Below, piece after piece: positions 57,840-64,000 of a stretch of DNA of 64,000 nucleotides. Origin of the DNA: Citrus sinensis (taxonomy: Eukaryota > Streptophyta > Magnoliopsida > Sapindales > Rutaceae). Numbering within the stretch: position 1 is the stretch's first letter; every line of letters starts with the position of its first letter. The notes below the pieces were generated by a model that was given only the letters and a program-made list of their open reading frames with translations, made no database searches and was not told where the DNA came from. Location: contig NC_068563.1 of assembly GCF_022201045.2 (NCBI RefSeq), forward strand, positions 3,968,001 through 4,032,000, given 5' to 3'. Position numbers and translations under genes: made by a program.

Positions 57840-60800
57840 TTACGCCCATGGAGACAAAGGTCCAGATAAAATCCCATCGCTTACGAGGGGCATGCTTGTT
57901 GTTTGTTTGCCTTCCAGACAAGCAGGAGTCTCAAGAAGTTTCCTTCTAATAAATCGTAGTCTTGACTCAACATCATTCATTTTCATCCTTTCTCTAGGAC
58001 GTTCAGCCGAACAAGCAACTCCAATTTCACGTATAGAGTTGAAGCATTCCAGAATTATGCTAGCATGAGCACTTCTGCCTGATGAAGATGATGCCTCCAT
58101 GCACATTGTTCTGTCCTCTTCAATTTCCTGAAGATTAAAATCATCCACAACCTCTTCTGCTTGTTGAGGCAAAGCCATTTTAACGAAGTTCCGAAGGTTC
58201 ATCTTTCCTGTGAATATATGGGTGTCAATTCGGCCAGCTGGTAAAATATCTTGAGTGAGAGAGGGGGGCGGGGGGAAGGAAAAAAAGGTCTGAGTTTGAA
58301 TACACCTCACATGAATGAGAGAAAATTAGATTGCCATTATGCTATAACAACAACAATACAATAACAACAACTTGCCTGTGAAAATGCCATCACTGGGTCT
58401 GATCCCTGTGAACATTTCTAATAAAAGGATTCCAAAACTATACACATCACCATACGTTGAAGCCTCACATCCCAGATCATACTCTGCATTAAACATGTCA
58501 AATGCTGTTAGCAACACTGTAAAGGACTTAATGACTCATTTGAATGCGCTTTTGCAAATATGAGAAATTAATTTTCTTATGAAACTGTAATTGATAAATA
58601 AAAATTAGAGTACCCGGAGGAATATAGCCAGTGGATCCTTTGATGCAGATGAAGCGGTTTTGTTTATCAATGGCTGGAAGAAATCTTGCCATGCCAAAGT
58701 CACCAACATGTCCAATCATTTCATCATCAAGAAGAACATTGCTGGGTTTGAGGTTACAGTGAGCTATTGGAGGTTGACAATCACAGTGCAAATACCTAAG
58801 TGCGCATGCTACATCAATGGCTATGTCTAGTTTCTTTTTAATAAGAAAATTAAAATTCAACGGCCTCCAGTTTGTATCATCTTTACCACGCAACCACTCT
58901 TCTAGGCTTCCATTAGGCATGAACTTATAAACAACGGCCTTAAATCTTGCACCTTGATAATCAACTCCAGAAAATGCAGTGAAAACCCTGACAATATTCC
59001 GATGTTTGATGTTTATCGCTGCCTTGCACTCAGATTTGAAACTCTTGGAACCACCAGGACGAATAAGGTTAAACACCTTCACCGCAATTGTTGTACCATC
59101 AAAGAGAGTTCCATTATAAACAGAGCCAAAGTTGCCTGCACCAATCAGATTTGCCGAGGAGAAACCATTAGTCGCATTGTAGAGATCTTTGAATGATGGG
59201 TTATTGATAGTTTGTTTCCCTTCATAAACAGGAGTCTTAAGAAGTTTCTTTTTTATCAAACGTAATCTTGACTCGACATCATTGATCTTCACCCGTTCAT
59301 TTGGCAGTTCAGCAGAACAAGCAACTCCAGTTCTACATATTGAGATCAAGCATTCCAAAATTATGCTACTCTGAGTACAAGTTGAAGATGCCTTTTTGTA
59401 CATTGTTTCCTCTTCTTCAATTTCTTGAAAGAAAACAACATCCAAAATCTCTTCTGCTCTTTCAGGCAAAGCTGATGTAACAAAATTATGAAGGTTCAAA
59501 TCATCGTTGAACATGTCATCATTGGGTCTCAGTCCTGTGAACATTTCTAGTAAAAGGATGCCGAAACTATACACATCACCGTATGATGAAACAAATCCCA
59601 TTCCATACTCTGCATTAAAGCATTAAAAATGTTAAATACTGTTACCACAAGTTAAAGGACTCGATGACTCATATAAATGCTTTTTTTTTTTTTAAAGAAA
59701 TTACATTACAATTTAGATATACTTAGAAGCAGAAATATTTTTTAACCTCGTAAATCAACTCCATGAAAGTGTCATTTCGATATCTGGGCCCAGAACCAGC
59801 CAGATATAGTCCACGTATTCTATAAAATCAATCTCCGAATGCACATGGGAGGACTCAAGAATAAACTTAGGAGGTCACTGCTACCGTGCATTTTCTTAAA
59901 CGGGAGAAAATATTGAGAAATTTCATTTGCTTATCAGACTGTAATTCATAAGTATAAAAAGTGGAATACCTGGAGCAACATAACCAATGGTTCCCATGAC
60001 ATCAATGAAGCTTGTCTCTACTGGAAGATATCTTGCTATGCCAAAGTCACCCAAATGTGCCGTCATTTCATCATCAAGAAGAACGTTGCTGGGTTTGAGG
60101 TCACAATGAGCTATCGAAGGTATGCAATCATTGTGCAAATAGTTGAGTGCACTGGCTATATCGATGGCTATGTTTAGTCTCTTAAGTGAATTTAAATTCC
60201 TTGGCGCCCTGTGTCTTTCATCTCCCTCATTAATTGGATGCAACCACTCCTCTAGTCTTCCATTAGGAATGAACCCATAAACAAGGGCATTGAAGTCCTT
60301 GCCTTGATAATCAGCTCCAGAAAATGCAGCGACAATCTTGAGTATATTTCGATGTCTTATTTTCCTCATGATCTCGCATTCAGCTACGAAACTCTCGGAA
60401 CCACCAGAATAAGCAAGGTTAAACACCTTCACTGCAGTTGTTCTACCATCAATGAGAATTCCTATATAAACAGAACTGAAATTGCCTGTAGCAATCAGAT
60501 TTGTCGAGGAGAAACCATTCGTAGCTTTGTAGATTTCTTGGTATGTCAATTTTAGGAAATTTGTTGAATTAGGATCCTCTCTTGGTATAGAATTCCCTCT
60601 TAGAGTAGGATTCTCTCTTTTATTCTTCCATACCAAACAGTATAACAGAGAATATAGTATCCAAGTAAGTAATAGAAGCCCAATGTCAATAGCAATCACC
60701 AATTTCAAAGAAAGGGTCCATCTGTTCCTTTTAGTTTTCTTAGGAACACATGTTGGCAGCTGAAATTCAGGTATGCCACTGCAAAGCTTATTGTTCCCCA

Positions 60801-61767
60801 AAACCGAAGTGGCACTCGTATTCTTAAAGATTCCTTTTGTTGGTAACATGCCCTCAAAGTTATTGTAAGATAGATTTAGGTTTTGTAACAATTCAAATCC
60901 AGCCAAAAATTCAGGAACATCACCTGAAAGATTGTTTTGAGACAAATCCAAAACTCTAAGACCACTCAGAGAACTCAAAGATGAACTAATAGGACCTTCG
61001 AATAAGTTTCCATGCATATCTAATTGTTCCAAACTAGTACAACCACCAAGATTATTAGAAATAACACCTGATAAAAGGTTCCCAGAAACATTTAATAATG
61101 ATAACGATGAGAGACCAATGAGTTGTGGGGATAAGGTGCCACTAAAATTGTTATTAGAAAGATCAACAGCTACCAACTTTTCGCATTGGCCAAAGCTTGA
61201 TGGGATGGTGCCCTGAAGAAAATTGCCACTCAAATCTAGTTGGATTAACATTTTCAAATTTCCAATAGATATTGGAATATTTGCTGAAAATTTATTTTTT
61301 TGTAAGTTCAAAATTCTTAAATTTTGTAGATCTCCTATGGCAGAGGGAATGGTACCTGATAATTGATTATTCCACAATTCCAGCCTCTGCAAGTTGACTA
61401 ACTTCCCAATCTCAGTAGGGATGTTTCCAACTATTTTATTATTTTGGAGATGTAATTTTTGAAGAAAGCTCAAATTTCCCATGTGAGGTGATATAGAGCC
61501 TCCGAGTTGAAGGGACTGCAAGTCCAAAACTGTGACTCTCTGGTGTCTTGGGGCACAAGTAACGCCATGCCACTTGCAATAATTGATGGAGCTATTCCAT
61601 GAGGCTAGAACTCCAAGATGGTCATCAATGATCACGGACTTGAATTCAAGCAAGGTTACTTCATCTGTCTCATTCCCTGCAACAACTATAGAAGCCCTCA
61701 CACCTAGAAAACAGAACACAGGGATAGCAGTTACAGCAAAAAATGACCAATACACTTTCATGCCCAT
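57840..61767 (-). CDS. LRR receptor kinase with two tandem kinase domains (LRR-XII type)
   Basis: Exons (minus): 61767-59970, 59609-58614, 58483-58376, 58207-57840. All three introns are phase 1, the last with a GCAAGT donor. Joined: 1089 residues. Signal peptide about 1-29, LRRNT 35-75 ([15 protein letters not shown]), ten LRRs about 78-325, transmembrane segment about 352-376. Kinase 1, about 418-700: glycine loop ATGNFSSV (eroded), K447, HCDLKPSN with D556, DFG 574-576. A 40-50 residue tail follows ([16 protein letters not shown]), then without a break kinase 2, about 738-1035: intact GAGNFGSV (756-763), K777, HCNLKPSN with Asn885 replacing the catalytic Asp, DFG 903-905. Both lack the RD arginine, as in EFR/FLS2/Xa21 relatives, which sense microbial patterns at the plasma membrane. 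Exon 2 encodes both the end of kinase 1 and most of kinase 2, so this is not two separate genes. Ten LRRs is about half the family norm. Confidence 0.82.
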
Positions 61768-62257
61768 GTTGGATACGGAAAATTTTTTTACTTAATAGCT
61801 GATATCTGGTGGAATTGTTTTTTCAAAATTTGAGGTTCAAGAACGGCAGGCAGGGCACTGAAGTCTGAGCTCCATCGAGTTAATGCAAACAGGACAATAA
61901 CTAGGAAGGATCCGCCGAAGCTACCTCCAGCTGCTTTTGTCTTTTCTGAATTGTTAGTGTAAAATATCGTTGAAACCCTTGTACGTTATATTATTTACAA
62001 TCTAATCTATACGTATATGAAACTTTCTATATTGTAAAATGTTGTTCAGCCCCTTACACTCTATTTTATTTCATTGAAACCCTTAGAGTATGAAATTCAT
62101 CCCCTATAATTTTTAAATTCCAAAATACCCTCCATTTAAATAAAATATATAATTATTAAATGGATTATAATTATAATTTTTAAATGGATTATTATAATTA
62201 TTATTAATAAAAATAATAAAAAGTATTATAATAATTAATTTATTAACAATAATTATT
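61768..62257. other. receptor-kinase upstream region
   Basis: 5' flank of the minus-strand receptor gene. No clear TATA box was identified. It passes into very AT-rich DNA at about 62100. Confidence 0.4.
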
Positions 62258-63005
62258 AATAATCTTTTAGTTAAATTGTTAATAATAATAATAATTAACA
62301 ATTATTATTATTAATAATTAATTTTTGAATAATAATCATAATGATTAAAATATAAAATAATAATTATGATAAAAATTAATTAAGGATTTTATAGTAATTT
62401 GTTATAATTTAACTCATTATGATTTTAATTCCAAGATAAAGTAAACACATAAATGGTAATATAGCTCATTTTAATTACGATTTCTGCATTTTAAGTAAAT
62501 AAATTATTCTAATTCCAATTCTTCATTTCGATTTTAGCTATTCCGATTCTAACTCATTATGTTTCTAGCTAATTTCGATTCCTATTTAGTGAATACATTA
62601 TAAAATTATAAACATTTCATATAGTTTTTTCCCATTTCTTTTTCCCCTCTCTCACTCTCTTTCTCTATGATGAGTCACTCGATGTAGGTTGTTGATGAAG
62701 AGAAATTAATAGTGGAGAGGAATGGATTCAAAGGAAATTTGCTTTTTTATTTTGTTAATTCTTTTATCATGAAAGTATTAATTATTATGAGATGGTAATA
62801 TAAAAAAGATGAATGGTAATATTCTTGAAAATTTTGTTGATAACTAATATCCTTGAAGGTTATTATAAAATCCTTAATTAAATTTTATCATAATTATTAT
62901 TTGTATTTCAAGTATTGTGATTATTATTATTATTATTCAAAAATTAATTATTAATAATAATTATTGTTAATTATTATTATTAACAATTTAACTACAAGAT
63001 TATTA
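62258..63005. mobile_element. AT-rich element with about 140-bp inverted repeat arms
   Basis: Left arm about 62258-62395 and right arm about 62866-63005 are reverse complements with few mismatches. Landmarks are AGTTAAATTGTTAATAATAA on the left and its complement TTATTATTAACAATTTAACT on the right, continuing through AATTAATTTTTGAATAATAA and AATTAAGGATTTTATA. The 470-base centre has no coding sequence. The family is unknown. Confidence 0.6.
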
Positions 63006-63034
63006 AAATTTTTTGTTAATAGACTAATTAATTA

Positions 63035-63866
63035 ACGGATAAAACAATATAGCTCCAAAAAATGATGATTATAAAAGCAATGGACTATAGTAATTTTTAT
63101 TAATTACCAAGTAAAAAGTTACAAGAAAAGCAAATAATTAATAAAAATTGATTGGGCCAGATGCGCAATAAAAACTGGGAAGGTGTATGAAATAACAAAA
63201 TTCCTAAAGCATTGCATTCATCTCTAGTAACAGAACAAATCGATGGCCTTTAGTGCCTCACATCTCTTTAAGTTTGTTCTTCCTTCTTCGCTTGAACACA
63301 TGAACCTGGTAATTAAGTCACAACTTTTTTTTTTTTTCATTTTTGTTTATTTGAATACTATGGAGCTTTAGTTTCTCAATTCCCTTTAGCCCTGTTAACA
63401 AGTTTGTGTCACTTATGTTTACTTAGAATCTTAGATGATTTTGCGTGGCTTCGTGGCATTGCTTCGCCACCAGCAACTTTTACCCTGTTCATAGTCTCTC
63501 AAATTATGACATCAAATTCAGTTTCTCTGTGGCATTGGTCATTAATTTTGTACTTCAATATCATGAAAGCTTTTTATCTGACCATTTTGAACTGTTTTTG
63601 TAATTATTGTCTAATAATATGTGCATAAATTCAGCGAATCCCACAAAAGTTTGTGAGATTTTGGACATGAACTTTCTAATGCCGCCACTCTTGTAGATTT
63701 TATTGTTGTGATTGGTAAGTGGGTTTGAAAAAAGATGGGATGTGTGCTTGGTTTCACGATGGTTGGTATAACTTTGTTGGATATAATTCCGTCTCTCTGC
63801 TGGATACTTTTTGGTCTTCCATGTACAAGAAGAATTCAAGATTTCGTAATCTTATAATTGATAGAA
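63035..63866. repeat. segmental duplication, copy B
   Basis: Copy of 46428-47340 placed 16.6 kb away in the same orientation, beginning 30 bases after the inverted-repeat element. Homology stops abruptly at about 63866, inside the B3 exon 2 equivalent; the last 134 bases of the window are unrelated. Confidence 0.85.
63243..63866 (+). pseudogene. truncated REM/B3 pseudogene (copy B)
   Basis: Exon 1 (63243-63308) reads MAFSASHLFKFVLPSSLEHM-NL with a normal GTAATT donor. Exon 2 (from 63635) reads RIPQKFVRF then stops at the same TGA as copy A, so the lesion predates the duplication. The 3' two thirds of the gene are missing. Confidence 0.85.
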
Positions 63867-64000
63867 ATTAGGCCACGTTCTATTTACTAATAATTTTTCA
63901 TGTCTAGCTAATTCTTAGGTCGAACAAATGAATTTCGAGGTCGGATTACTTCACTTTTAGATTGAACAGATGAATTTTTCGGTCGCTTAAATAGATTTGA

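Noticed and set aside
58614..59609. Splitting the receptor locus into two separate kinase genes
   Set aside because: One uninterrupted exon spans the end of kinase 1 and most of kinase 2; there is no start codon context, ectodomain or stop between them, and all splice phases fit a single gene.
62113..62301. Ile/Asn-rich minus-strand frame
   Set aside because: Pure AT low-complexity sequence.
1..64000. CRISPR arrays, bacterial operons, rRNA genes
   Set aside because: No regularly spaced repeats, no prokaryotic gene spacing and no rRNA sequence; the window is plant nuclear DNA.

Overview
The window is nuclear DNA from a dicot plant. It has AT-rich intergenic DNA, GT-AG introns, plant-specific families (REM-type B3 factors, a CC-NB-LRR resistance gene, a subfamily XII LRR receptor kinase) and plant transposons. 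Gene style and the RPS5-type NLR N-terminus suggest Citrus or a close relative; this is an impression from family resemblance, not a proven identification.

Layout. 1-4840: minus-strand 5' half of a decayed Ty3/gypsy element (LTR, gag, protease, start of reverse transcriptase) unusually rich in the palindrome GGTACC. 4905-6580: truncated Ty1/copia gag-protease fragment. 7160-7816: probable solo LTR. 8-19 kb: a 2-oxoglutarate/Fe(II) dioxygenase cluster with two intact three-exon genes (11241-13082, 17213-18920) and remnants of at least two more. 21.3-48 kb: an array of REM/B3 genes headed by a clear VRN1 orthologue (21291-23951), then four apparently intact paralogues (25129, 29777, 32929, 39840), one with a frameshifted last exon (44023) and two pseudogenes (38.2 and 46.6 kb). 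A partial copy of the last pseudogene reappears at 63.2 kb. Transposons sit between the units, including a Pack-MULE-like element carrying the 3' end of an unrelated LRR gene. 49551-52238: single-exon CC-NB-LRR gene on the minus strand. 52.9-57.8 kb: gene-poor, with a hAT-like element containing a nested MITE. 57840-61767: a minus-strand LRR receptor kinase whose four exons join in frame into one 1089-residue protein with two tandem kinase domains.

Functional reading. The VRN1 gene beside two dioxygenases resembles the Arabidopsis arrangement At3g18990 (VRN1), At3g19000 and At3g19010 (recalled, not searched), so this part is probably ancestral and the B3 array a local expansion. The right third is a small immune-receptor neighbourhood: the NLR, the tandem-kinase receptor, and a decayed receptor-kinase tail at 48.6 kb. 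The standout is the receptor: kinase 1 keeps its catalytic Asp but has an eroded glycine loop; kinase 2 has an intact glycine loop but Asn in place of the catalytic Asp. This kinase-pseudokinase pairing is on one polypeptide, behind only ten LRRs.

All gene models were built by reading splice sites by eye. No expression or database evidence was available.
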